64,000 bases of DNA from an uncultured Oscillospiraceae bacterium (GTDB lineage Bacteria > Bacillota > Clostridia > Oscillospirales > Oscillospiraceae): contig CAKTJC010000003.1 in NCBI GenBank assembly GCA_934567355.1, positions 71,251-135,250 on the forward strand. Direction: 5' to 3'. Shown one piece after another: positions 1 to 7,970 of the stretch. The first letter of the stretch is position 1. The number at the start of each line of letters is the position of its first letter. The notes under the pieces were generated by a model, which was not told the origin of the DNA, made no database searches, and saw nothing but the letters and a program-made list of their open reading frames with translations. A program made the position numbers and the translations under genes.

Positions 1-2967
1 GTCAAAGCGTCCACAGTTGAGGGTTGATAGACTTCGGCAGTTATTGAACATAAGAGACATGTTTGTAACATTCGAAGTATCAAAACTGCTCAAATCTAGA
101 TCGGGCAGATTGGAACATGTGTAGAACATCCCTCTCATATTCGTAACTTTCGAGGTGTCGAAGCTGCCCACGTTAAGGTTTGTCAGATTTACGCAGAGAC
201 TGAACATATGGTTCATATCAGTAACACGTGGAGTCTTAAAACTGCTCAGGTCAAGACCTGTCAAACTGGAACAGGAATAAAACATATAACTCATGTCCGT
301 AACCCGCGAGGTATCAAAGCAACTATTAAAGTTAATTGTTTCCAAGCTGGAATAATTGGCAAAGAGCTTTGAACAATTTTGAGGGGCGATTACGGAGCCA
401 TTGGCGGCAATATAAAGATTACAATAATATCCGCTTGTCCAGTTTATCCAGCCGAGGACACTGGCATCCCCGGCTTGAGACAAATCCCAGGCATCCTCTG
501 GGGCGGTCTCCAGCGAATTCAGAAAGGTAATTGCGACGACATCCTTACGCTGTATGTATTGTCCGAATACAGTAGAGCTTGTCGAGAGATAATTATCCTC
601 TCGCAACACCCCGGGGTTCGTTTCGGCGGTCGGTGATTTCGCCGACGCTTCAGTAGGCTCTTCTACCGCAAACAGCTGCTCCCAGGGTTTGCCGTGGTAA
701 TGAGTTCCCTCAACCATAAAATCTTTGTAGGATACGACGCTTGACGTATCAAAGCGCCCCAGATTGAGGTTTGTCAGGTTGCAGTAAAAAAACATGCTGT
801 CCATGTTTGTAACTTCCGAAGTATCAAAACCGCTCAGATTTAGATCTGTCAGGCTTTGGCAGGCTGAAAACATGCTGATCATACGCGTGACTCTCGAAGT
901 GTTGAAACTGCTCACGTCAAGACTCCTTAAGCTTTCGCACATGGCGAACATGCCACCCATATCCGTGACATTTGAGGTGTCAAAATTGTTCAACTCAAGG
1001 CGTTCTAAGCTTAGACAATACATGAACATACCGGACATATCCGTGACCTGCGAAGTATTGAAGCTGCGCACGTCAAGGCTCGTCAGATGATTACAGCCGC
1101 AGAACATACGTCTCATGCTTGTGACCTTCGATGTATCAAAACCGCTCAAATCAAAACTCAACAGGTTCCCACAGCCATAGAACATATCACTCATATTTTT
1201 TGTCTGCGAGGTATCAAAGCAGCCATTAAAGTCGATTTCCTCCAAATTAGTATAGTCGGAGAAGAGCCTTGAGCAGTCCTCTGGTGCAACTACACTGCCG
1301 TCGGCCGCAATGTGAAGATCACAATTTCCTTCCGTTCCCGTTGCCCAGCCGAGTACGCTGCCGTCCGCTGCTTCAGAGATGTTCTCGGCATCTGCCGGGG
1401 CAGTCTCCAGTGAATTCAGGAAAGTAATGGTTTTGACGTCCTTACGCATGATTCCCTGCACAAGCGACGGTGAATCGCCGGAGAGACTATCAATCAATAC
1501 GGTTTTGTTCTCCAATACTCTGGAATTTGCTTTAATCGCAGGCGCTTCCGTAGGCGCTTCCGTAGGCGCTTCGGTAGGTGCTGCCGTAGGCACTGTCGCC
1601 GGTACTGTTGGTACTTCTGTCGGTGCCTCCGTTGGAGGTTCGGTGGGTACCGCCCGGGGCACTGTCACCGGAATCTGCGCTGCCGTTTCGGTCGTCGCTT
1701 CCGTCTCCTGTGCCTGCGTAGGCTCAAGCGTCTGCGTATTCGCCATCTCAGAGCGTTTGCTGTAGCTGGAGATCACGATCCCAACCCCGCAGCTTGCCAG
1801 CAGCAGCGCCACGATGATCGCCGTGACCATAACATGGTAAATAACCGGCTGTTTCTGCTTCTTTTTGGGAGACTTCTTTTCCGGCGCTTCCTTTTTCGGC
1901 ATTTGCCCCCGCTGCTGCGGAACCTGCTGCGCCTGCCGGGGGGCGTTGGCATGAACGGCGGGTTCACGCTCAAGCTCCGTGGGGGTGTCAATAATGGTCG
2001 GATCCGAAATGGGGGCGGGGCGAGCCATGGGCTCCTGCCGCTGCATGCGGGGTGCGGCGGGGGTGCTCATGCAGCTTTGCAGCGCCGCCTGCATTTCCTC
2101 GGCGCTCCGGTAGCGCTCCGCCGGGGCGAAGGCGCAGGCCTTCAGTACGATCTTTTTCAGCGCCTCGCTCCCGTCAACGGGCGGAGGCAGAGGCTCGCCG
2201 GACAAACGGCGCTCCTGCGCCTGCTGACGCTGCACCCCGGTGGGAATGCTGGGCGGCAGCGGCAGGAAGGGCAAGGTGTGCCGGTTCATCATCCAGTAGA
2301 GCACCATGCCCAGAGAATAGATGTCCACCGATGCCCCATAGTGCTGCCGGTTGGCTACCTCCGGCGCCATATAGCCGTAGGTGCCTGTCAGGGTGCCGGT
2401 GCCGGCCTTTTCGGATACCTTGGCGATGCCGAAATCCCCCAGCTTGAACGTGCCCTTGCCGGAAACCAGAATGTTTTCCGGCTTGATGTCCCGGTGGATG
2501 ATGTTTTCCCCGTGGCAGGCGGTCAGCGCATTGCACAGCTGGATGCCCAGATTGCATACCATGTCCTCGCTGTAGCTGCTGCCCAGCACCTTTTTCAGCG
2601 GATAGAGCAGCTCCATGCGGATGTAAATATCCCAGCCGATGCCGTCGTCATGCTGGACATACTGGATGTCGTGGCAGTTGACGATATTGGGGCAGCCGCT
2701 CAGGGACTGCATGATGCCGTATTCGTTCACCAGCTCCTCCATCCGCCCCTTGTAGTGGGCGGTGATGCTGTCCTTGCTGAAGGACTGGGCGTAGAGCTCC
2801 CGGATATCCTCGCTGTCCCGGGGGACGGTGAGGCGCTTCAGGGCGCACTTCTCCACCCGCCCGCCGGGCAGGGTGCGCCGGATCTCATACACGCCGCCGA
2901 AGCTGCCCTCGCCGAGCTTGCGCGTGACTTCCCAGCCGGGGAAAATGAATTCTTCCGATTGCGCCAT
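1..2967 (-). CDS. Membrane Ser/Thr protein kinase with extracellular BspA-like LRR arrays (C-terminus outside window)
   Basis: An uninterrupted frame runs from ATG 2967 (RBS GGAGGA) to base 1 with no stop, so at least 989 residues are present and the C-terminus is missing. Residues 12-285 form a Hanks-type kinase: glycine loop GEGSFGGVY (19-27), Lys44, HRDIKPEN with catalytic Asp160, DFG with Asp178, and APE near 201-203. A Lys/Pro-rich linker leads to one membrane helix (about 375-400), then a Thr/Pro/Glu stalk. Outside the membrane are two copies of a BspA header (NSLETAP...SVLGW), each followed by roughly 24-residue repeats of the F-[DN]-T-S-x-V-T-x-M-x-x-M-F type: about seven after the first header and at least five after the second. 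The layout predicts a cytoplasmic kinase with an outward sensing or adhesive arm. It follows the PP2C gene by 19 bases and is probably its partner. Kinase activity is well supported by motifs; the ligand and substrates are unknown. Confidence 0.93.
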   Translation of the reverse strand, partial: MAQSEEFIFPGWEVTRKLGEGSFGGVYEIRRTLPGGRVEKCALKRLTVPRDSEDIRELYAQSFSKDSITAHYKGRMEELVNEYGIMQSLSGCPNIVNCHDIQYVQHDDGIGWDIYIRMELLYPLKKVLGSSYSEDMVCNLGIQLCNALTACHGENIIHRDIKPENILVSGKGTFKLGDFGIAKVSEKAGTGTLTGTYGYMAPEVANRQHYGASVDIYSLGMVLYWMMNRHTLPFLPLPPSIPTGVQRQQAQERRLSGEPLPPPVDGSEALKKIVLKACAFAPAERYRSAEEMQAALQSCMSTPAAPRMQRQEPMARPAPISDPTIIDTPTELEREPAVHANAPRQAQQVPQQRGQMPKKEAPEKKSPKKKQKQPVIYHVMVTAIIVALLLASCGVGIVISSYSKRSEMANTQTLEPTQAQETEATTETAAQIPVTVPRAVPTEPPTEAPTEVPTVPATVPTAAPTEAPTEAPTEAPAIKANSRVLENKTVLIDSLSGDSPSLVQGIMRKDVKTITFLNSLETAPADAENISEAADGSVLGWATGTEGNCDLHIAADGSVVAPEDCSRLFSDYTNLEEIDFNGCFDTSQTKNMSDMFYGCGNLLSFDLSGFDTSKVTSMRRMFCGCNHLTSLDVRSFNTSQVTDMSGMFMYCLSLERLELNNFDTSNVTDMGGMFAMCESLRSLDVSSFNTSRVTRMISMFSACQSLTDLNLSGFDTSEVTNMDSMFFYCNLTNLNLGRFDTSSVVSYKDFMVEGTHYHGKPWEQLFAVEEPTEASAKSPTAETNPGVLREDNYLSTSSTVFGQYIQRKDVVAITFLNSLETAPEDAWDLSQAGDASVLGWINWTSGYYCNLYIAANGSVIAPQNCSKLFANYSSLETINFNSCFDTSRVTDMSYMFYSCSSLTGLDLSSFKTPRVTDMNHMFSLCVNLTNLNVGSFDTSKVTNMRGMFYTCSNLPDLDLSSFDTSNVTNMSLMFNNCRSLSTLNCGRFD

Positions 2968-2986
2968 AGGTCGTTCCTCCGTTTCG

Positions 2987-3760
2987 TTACAGGGCAGAGC
3001 CGGTGATGCGGGCGATGATGAGGGTGATGTTGTCCTTGCCGCCGTGGTCGAGGGCGGTCTGGAGCAGGCGATTGGCGCACAGCTCCACATCCGGGGTGCT
3101 GCTGAGGATCTCCGTGATCTCCACATTGGGCACCATGTCCGTCAGACCGTCGCTGCACACCAGAAAAATATCGCCGCTGTTGAGCCGATCCTTTACGATG
3201 TGCGGCTCCATGCGCACCTCGCTGGGATCCATGCCCAGGTGCTGGCTCAGGGGCGCTTTGCGTCCCTCCGGCATGGGGCGGGCGGACACGTGATCCACGG
3301 ACAGCTGGGAGAACACATTCTCCCGCAGCCGATAGATGCGGCTGTCGCCCACGTTGCAGGCGTAGGCGAACCGGGGCGTCAGGTACAGTGCCGCCATGGT
3401 GGTGCCCATGCGGCTGGTCAGCAGCGCCTGCGCCTTTTCAAAGACGGCGGTGTTGAGCGCCTGGGACATTTCGTACAGGTATTTTCCAACGGAAACATAG
3501 AACTGCTTCGGCTGCTGCACATACTCCCGCAGCCGCTCCACTGCGGCAAAGGAGGCCTGCTCGCCGTAATTTTCGCCGCCCATTCCGTCAAAAACAGCAA
3601 AGCACGACTCCCGCTTCAGGCTGTCTTCCCAAAGCAGGGGGTCGTGCGTGCCGGTATGCTGCTCCTCCATGCAGATGTCATGGAAGTAGAAATTATCTTC
3701 ATTATTCGCCCGCCGGTTCCCCGTATGGCTCAGGCAGGCGGCCTGGAGTGTAAATGACAT
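2987..3760 (-). CDS. PP2C-family Ser/Thr phosphatase
   Basis: The 257-aa protein has every PP2C landmark: R-x-x-NEDN near the N-terminus, DGMGG, MGTT, NVGDSR, CSDGLTD and GGKDNIT. The conserved Asp residues that bind the metal pair are all in place. It has no signal peptide or membrane helix, so it should act in the cytoplasm. I chose ATG 3760 because it follows a GGGGAG ribosome site and starts just before the conserved fold; the frame is open for 38 more codons upstream through a hairpin region. It lies between the LRR lipoprotein and the kinase and presumably reverses the kinase's phosphorylation, as PppA does for PpkA in type VI secretion or PrpC/Stp for PrkC/PknB. That pairing is inferred from position. 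Confidence 0.93.
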   Translation of the reverse strand: MSFTLQAACLSHTGNRRANNEDNFYFHDICMEEQHTGTHDPLLWEDSLKRESCFAVFDGMGGENYGEQASFAAVERLREYVQQPKQFYVSVGKYLYEMSQALNTAVFEKAQALLTSRMGTTMAALYLTPRFAYACNVGDSRIYRLRENVFSQLSVDHVSARPMPEGRKAPLSQHLGMDPSEVRMEPHIVKDRLNSGDIFLVCSDGLTDMVPNVEITEILSSTPDVELCANRLLQTALDHGGKDNITLIIARITGSAL

Positions 3761-3792
3761 GTTAAAATTCTCCCCTTTATAGATTGCCCGGA

Positions 3793-3826
3793 AAGCCGGG
3801 GAATCCGCGTGTGAATTCCCCGGCTT
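3793..3826 (-). terminator. Strong hairpin between LRR lipoprotein and PP2C genes (attenuator-like)
   Basis: A perfect 12-bp stem (3793-3804 with 3815-3826) encloses a 10-base loop. A shorter GGGGC/GCCCC hairpin lies just upstream in the transcript (about 3841-3855). Neither is followed by a convincing U-run, so partial read-through or mRNA processing between the two halves of the operon is more likely than full termination. Confidence 0.5.
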
Positions 3827-3913
3827 CGTGTCCGGCAGGCGGGGCACGAAGCCCCATTTCAGTATTTTATACACAAAAGCACAGGCAAGCGTTACACCCT
3901 TCTGGAAAAAGAG

Positions 3914-5065
3914 TTATTTTGTGTCCTTATCCTTAAGCTGTTTCGGCGAGACGAAGCGGATGCTGGAATTATCATCGTAATCCTTTTCAAAATTCTTGCG
4001 CGCCAGCCAGTATCCGTCGCCCTCGTATTCCACCTTGTTGACGCTCTGGGCGCCGGAGAAGGCCTGATGGCCGATGTATTGCAGGGTGGCGGGATAGATG
4101 ACGTGCTCCAGAGCGGTGCAGCCGGAGAAGGCGCGGTCTTCAATGCGCTCCACGGCGGTGCCCAGGGTCAGCTTCTTGATGCCGGTGCAGCCGGAAAAGG
4201 CCTCCGCGCCGATGATTTTGCAGCCTTCGCCGAGGGAAATGTCCCACAGTGCGGTGCAGTTTGCAAAGGCTGCGGTTCCCAGGTTGCCCTCCACGGAAAG
4301 CTGCTCCAGAGCGGTGCAGCCGGAGAAGGCGCGGCTCCCAACCTGCCCGATCGAGGTGCCCAGGCTCAGACTCTTCAGCCCGACACAGCCGGAGAAGGCG
4401 TCGCTGCCAATGCTGTGACAGTTTTCGCCCAGGGTAAGGTCACGCAGGGAGGTGCAGTCGGCAAAGGTAAGCTCACCCACATCGGCGTCCACGGTGGCGG
4501 ACAGCAGCATGGAGCAGTCCATGAACAGCCGCCGCCCCAGCGTGGTCACGTTGGAGGGGATGTCCGCACTGCGCAGGGAGGCACAGCCCTGGAAGGCATA
4601 GTCGCCGATCGATGTCAGGCTCTCGGGAAATACGATTTTATCCAGCGACGCACATTTGGAAAAGGCGAGGGAGGCAATGGAGCGCACGCCGCTGCCCAGG
4701 TTGACCTGACGGATGACCTCCAGGTCGCTGCATGCACTGGAGTCGACGGTCTCCACATTCAGCGTCAGAATGGTGGCGCTCTTGAGCGGCTCAGCCAGCA
4801 GCGGCTCCACCTTCAGCTGCGCCGTCAGGTTTACGCCGCTGATCTCCAGCTCGTTATTGACGTACAGGGTATAGCTGGAGCCGTCCGTCAGCTGCCCATG
4901 GGACTGGACACTTTTTTGCTGCTGCCCGGCCATAGGCTCGTCCGCCGGGCGGGTATGCTCCAGCGCCGGCAGAGCGCTGTCAGCCGGCTGGTTGCCGCCG
5001 ATGCTGCCGCAGCCGCTCAGCAGAGCCGCTGCCAGCAGAGCCGCCGCAAGCTTTGTCTTTTTCAT
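3914..5065 (-). CDS. Secreted lipoprotein with BspA/LRR_5-type leucine-rich repeats
   Basis: The 383-aa product starts with a lipoprotein signal peptide whose lipobox is LLSGC (Cys19). After an approximately 100-residue linker and N-terminal domain come about eight LRR_5-type repeats with the pattern IGxxAFxGCxxLxxLxLGxx. This is a different LRR subtype from the DUF285-like repeats of the nearby kinase. The ATG at 5065 overlaps the stop of the TIR-FHA gene (ATGA), showing translational coupling, and has the RBS GGAAGGAG. It should be anchored on the outer face of the membrane. Its role in the cluster is unknown; it could be an outer sensor, adhesin or lid linked to the exporter. Confidence 0.9.
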   Translation of the reverse strand: MKKTKLAAALLAAALLSGCGSIGGNQPADSALPALEHTRPADEPMAGQQQKSVQSHGQLTDGSSYTLYVNNELEISGVNLTAQLKVEPLLAEPLKSATILTLNVETVDSSACSDLEVIRQVNLGSGVRSIASLAFSKCASLDKIVFPESLTSIGDYAFQGCASLRSADIPSNVTTLGRRLFMDCSMLLSATVDADVGELTFADCTSLRDLTLGENCHSIGSDAFSGCVGLKSLSLGTSIGQVGSRAFSGCTALEQLSVEGNLGTAAFANCTALWDISLGEGCKIIGAEAFSGCTGIKKLTLGTAVERIEDRAFSGCTALEHVIYPATLQYIGHQAFSGAQSVNKVEYEGDGYWLARKNFEKDYDDNSSIRFVSPKQLKDKDTK

Positions 5066-7593
5066 TCCGCATTGCTCCTTCCACAAAAAAGCACCAGGGG
5101 AACCTGTAGATACTGATAACTTTCTGCGCCGATATTCAGGGCGGCATTGCCGGAGAGTACCCGGCGCTGCCCTTCGTCCAGCAATTCTCCGTCCACGCTG
5201 ACGCACTGGGGCTGGAATGCCCGCAGGACGATCCCGTCCTGCTCCGCCGTCAGTTCGGCGCACCGGCTGCTGGGCGTCCGGCCGATCAAAACGGTTCGCT
5301 CCGGGTCAACATAGTCAAATCGAAGCGGTGCGGCAGTGATGGGCAGAAGCGCGCCGTCGGACGCCCGCTTCAGCAGCGCGGCATATCCCAGCGAGGAGAT
5401 CAGGCCGGCTGCCGCGTCGAAGGCCACCAGGATCTGCTCATCCGCCAGGGTGAGCACCGCTGTGTCGCCGATCTGCACGGTCTGCTTCGGCTCCAGTCGG
5501 CTGCCGTCTACAAAGGTGCCGTTGGCAGAGCGGCAGTCTCTTACAAAATGCTTTCCGCCGTGGGCGAACACCTCCGCGTGGCGGCGGCTCATGCGGCTGT
5601 TGGCAGGAAAGGGAATATCACACTGATTCACCTTCCGGCCGATGACCGTGGACTGCACCTTGCCGGTGAAGGTCTCGCCGGTGGTCAGGTCGATCAGCAG
5701 CAGCCGTTCCGGCGCGGCGGCCGTATCGCACACTGTGCGGTCGTCATCGTCTGCGTCCGGATGCAGCGCTTTTTGCTGCTCCTCCTCGCGGCGCAGGGCT
5801 TCCGCCCTTTCCCGGCAGCGCAGCTGCTGGCTGCCGCTGTCCCGGTAGCTGCCCAGGGTGGCGAACATCCGCTCCGCTGCGGCCAGAGGCTGGAGCGAAT
5901 CCGCCGCAGCCAATATGTTGCACGCGTCCTGATAGCGCTGCTCCAGGGCGCGGAGCGCTTCCCGCCTCTGCCGGTATTGCACCAGCAGGGCGGGGGCATC
6001 CTGCCACTGACCCAGGGAGGTCAGGATGGCGATCGCTTCCTCCAGGTTTTCGGGTGCGTCCAGCGCGGCCAGCTCCCGCGCCTGGGCAAGGCGCAGATCC
6101 TTTTCCGCTGCCTCCGCTTTTTCCAGGCACAGGGTATGCTGCTGCCTGCTGTCTTCAAAATCGTTCAGTGCTTCAAACTGCTGCGCTGCCGCAAGATAAT
6201 CCTCCTGCGTACAGGCGCACAAGAGCGCCTCGCAGGCGGCGCGGTATGCTTCCTGCAGCCGTGCGCGGGGATCCTCCAGCATAATTTCGCGGCAGCGGAA
6301 CTGCTCCCGCCCCAGGCGGATGGTATCACCGCCGTGCAGGACGGTGCCCGGTGCCCCGGCGTCGATCCGCTGGGAATTGACGTAGGTTCCGTTTTTGGAG
6401 GTATCCGTCAGACGCATTTCGCCGCCGCTGACGGCGATGCTGCCGTGGCTATGGCTGATGCGCGCGTCGCGCATGGAGCCGCGCACCCAGGGGTGGCTGC
6501 GCCCAAGCGTCAGGCCCTCCTGCGCGATCAGCTTCCGCTCTCCTGTGGCCTCCGCTTCCAGGAGGAAGAGCTTCCCCTGCTGCTGCACCCAGGCGGCGTC
6601 GGCTCCCTGCAGGACGGCATAGCAGCACTCGTCCACCTCTGCCACGGTGCAGGCGGAGCAGGGAGTGCCGCCCGCTTCCGCATCTCCCCCGGGAAGCCGC
6701 ACCTTCGCGCCGCCGCACGCCCGGATGGTAAGGGCGTCGGTTCTCTCCAAAAGCGCACTGCGCTCCGGCGCACTGCCCGGCAGGCGCAGCTGCCCGTCCA
6801 CCGGATGCAGCAGCATGCCCTCCGGCAGACATACCGCAAAGAAGGGAATGCCCTGCTCCGCGACGGTATCGTCGTCCGCACGGGTGGTTTCCAGTTCATC
6901 GCAGGTGTTTTCCGATTCGCTGCGGGTGCCGTCATCCTGAGCGGGAAGCGGCGGCATCTCAATGCCGTCGGCGGGAGGGACGGAGGGATCCTGATCGCTC
7001 AGATCCTTGATCGAAGGAACGATCCACGGATCGATCGGCTCTTTTTCTTCATCCTCCGCCGCTACGGCTGATCCCTGCCCGTGCTGCTCAAGCATCTGAT
7101 CGATCAGGCTCGGCACGACCGGCTTTATTTCTTCCTGGGTCAGCTGTATGGGCGCTCCCTTGCACGCCGCAAGGGGGGCAAGCGCCGCCACCTTCTGCGC
7201 CCACTGCGCCTGCGGCAGCTCGCTCAGCTGCACATGCTGGGTGCTGGCCAGCTGGAGCCGGATGCCGCCGATGAGGGTAAAGTCCTCCATTTTCAGGGGG
7301 AGGATCAGCTTTTTGTCCTCCACCTGGAAGGTCAGCTCGTTTTTGCAGTTGTGGGAAAGGCAATATGCCTTGGTGATCGCCGGCAGGAATGCGGCGCAGT
7401 TTTCCAGCTTGTCCGCAATCACCTCCGGCCACTCGTCGCCGATGGTGATGCCGCTGTCAAACCAGATGCGGTAGCCCATCTGGGTCAGCGCCTCGATCAG
7501 GGGATATACCACCGCGCTGTCTTTGTGGCAATAGCTGAAGAAGATAAAGGGTTCGCTGCCCTCATAGGGCTTTGCTCTGCATTTCGGTTCCAA
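5062..7593 (-). CDS. TIR domain protein with FHA domains (TIR-FHA-helical-FHA)
   Basis: The protein has 843 residues. Residues 15-135 are a TIR domain: FIFFSYCHKD at its start, a BB-loop-like IWFDSGITIGDEW segment, and Glu86 in NCKNEL at the position of the catalytic Glu of TIR NADases. After a low-complexity acidic linker an FHA domain follows (about 350-440; GRSHP, SHSHG, NGTYVN). A charged helical, TPR-like stretch spans about 450-620. A second FHA domain lies at about 630-725 (IGRKVNQCDI, SRRHAEV, NGTFVDG), and a degenerate FHA-like end at about 755-830. FHA domains bind phosphothreonine, which fits the linked kinase and phosphatase. The start is TTG 7593 behind AAGGGGGCG; no ATG precedes the TIR fold. 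TIR catalysis is inferred from the Glu only; it may instead be a scaffold. Confidence 0.9.
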   Translation of the reverse strand: MEPKCRAKPYEGSEPFIFFSYCHKDSAVVYPLIEALTQMGYRIWFDSGITIGDEWPEVIADKLENCAAFLPAITKAYCLSHNCKNELTFQVEDKKLILPLKMEDFTLIGGIRLQLASTQHVQLSELPQAQWAQKVAALAPLAACKGAPIQLTQEEIKPVVPSLIDQMLEQHGQGSAVAAEDEEKEPIDPWIVPSIKDLSDQDPSVPPADGIEMPPLPAQDDGTRSESENTCDELETTRADDDTVAEQGIPFFAVCLPEGMLLHPVDGQLRLPGSAPERSALLERTDALTIRACGGAKVRLPGGDAEAGGTPCSACTVAEVDECCYAVLQGADAAWVQQQGKLFLLEAEATGERKLIAQEGLTLGRSHPWVRGSMRDARISHSHGSIAVSGGEMRLTDTSKNGTYVNSQRIDAGAPGTVLHGGDTIRLGREQFRCREIMLEDPRARLQEAYRAACEALLCACTQEDYLAAAQQFEALNDFEDSRQQHTLCLEKAEAAEKDLRLAQARELAALDAPENLEEAIAILTSLGQWQDAPALLVQYRQRREALRALEQRYQDACNILAAADSLQPLAAAERMFATLGSYRDSGSQQLRCRERAEALRREEEQQKALHPDADDDDRTVCDTAAAPERLLLIDLTTGETFTGKVQSTVIGRKVNQCDIPFPANSRMSRRHAEVFAHGGKHFVRDCRSANGTFVDGSRLEPKQTVQIGDTAVLTLADEQILVAFDAAAGLISSLGYAALLKRASDGALLPITAAPLRFDYVDPERTVLIGRTPSSRCAELTAEQDGIVLRAFQPQCVSVDGELLDEGQRRVLSGNAALNIGAESYQYLQVPLVLFCGRSNAE

Positions 7594-7607
7594 TTTTCTG
7601 CGCCCCC

Positions 7608-7970
7608 TTACTGAATATCAAACAGGAATCCCGCGCCCACGGCATCCATTGCCTCTTTGGCCTCCGCAGAGAGATTGCGCAGCACCAGGGTCTGGTGCCT
7701 GGCATCGGCGGAACGCTGGATCACCCGCATTGCCTGCAGATATGCATTGGAAAGATAGCGCACCTCATGCATATCCAGAACCAGCGACAGGCCTACGGAG
7801 CTCAGGGCGTTTACTTCGTCCAGAAACACATAGGCGGTGTCTGCCCGCAGTCTGCCGCCCAGTGAAATGGCGGCGGTGCTGCCCTCGATGGCTTCGTTGA
7901 GCCAGCAGATGGTCTCGTCGTTTTCTTTCACAACGATCCGGTTTTCTTCCATATCAATTGTAAATGCCAT
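7608..7970 (-). CDS. STAS-domain protein (anti-sigma-factor-antagonist-like)
   Basis: The 120-aa protein is a single STAS fold: a beta strand (RIVVKEN), ISLGGRL, a central LSLVLDMHEVRYLSNAYL segment, and a C-terminal helix with AKEAMDAVG. At the position of the phosphorylated Ser in SpoIIAA/RsbV-type antagonists (D-S-S-G) it reads S-N-A-Y (74-77), so the classical phosphoswitch looks absent. The ATG at 7970 shares one base with the stop of the upstream exporter gene (TAATG). It may dock onto the exporter or kinase, or act on an anti-sigma factor for the operon's own sigma factor. The fold assignment is firm; the partner is unknown. Confidence 0.85.
   Translation of the reverse strand: MAFTIDMEENRIVVKENDETICWLNEAIEGSTAAISLGGRLRADTAYVFLDEVNALSSVGLSLVLDMHEVRYLSNAYLQAMRVIQRSADARHQTLVLRNLSAEAKEAMDAVGAGFLFDIQ

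Noticed and set aside
500-1300. Regular 72-75 base periodicity near the left edge
   Set aside because: It is the coding signature of BspA leucine-rich repeats in the kinase gene, not a non-coding repeat array.
1501-1720. Short direct repeats of about 12 bases looking at first like a CRISPR or tandem array
   Set aside because: They encode PTEAPTEV-type stalk residues of the kinase; spacing is codon-driven and there are no unique spacers. The same holds for 49755-49880.
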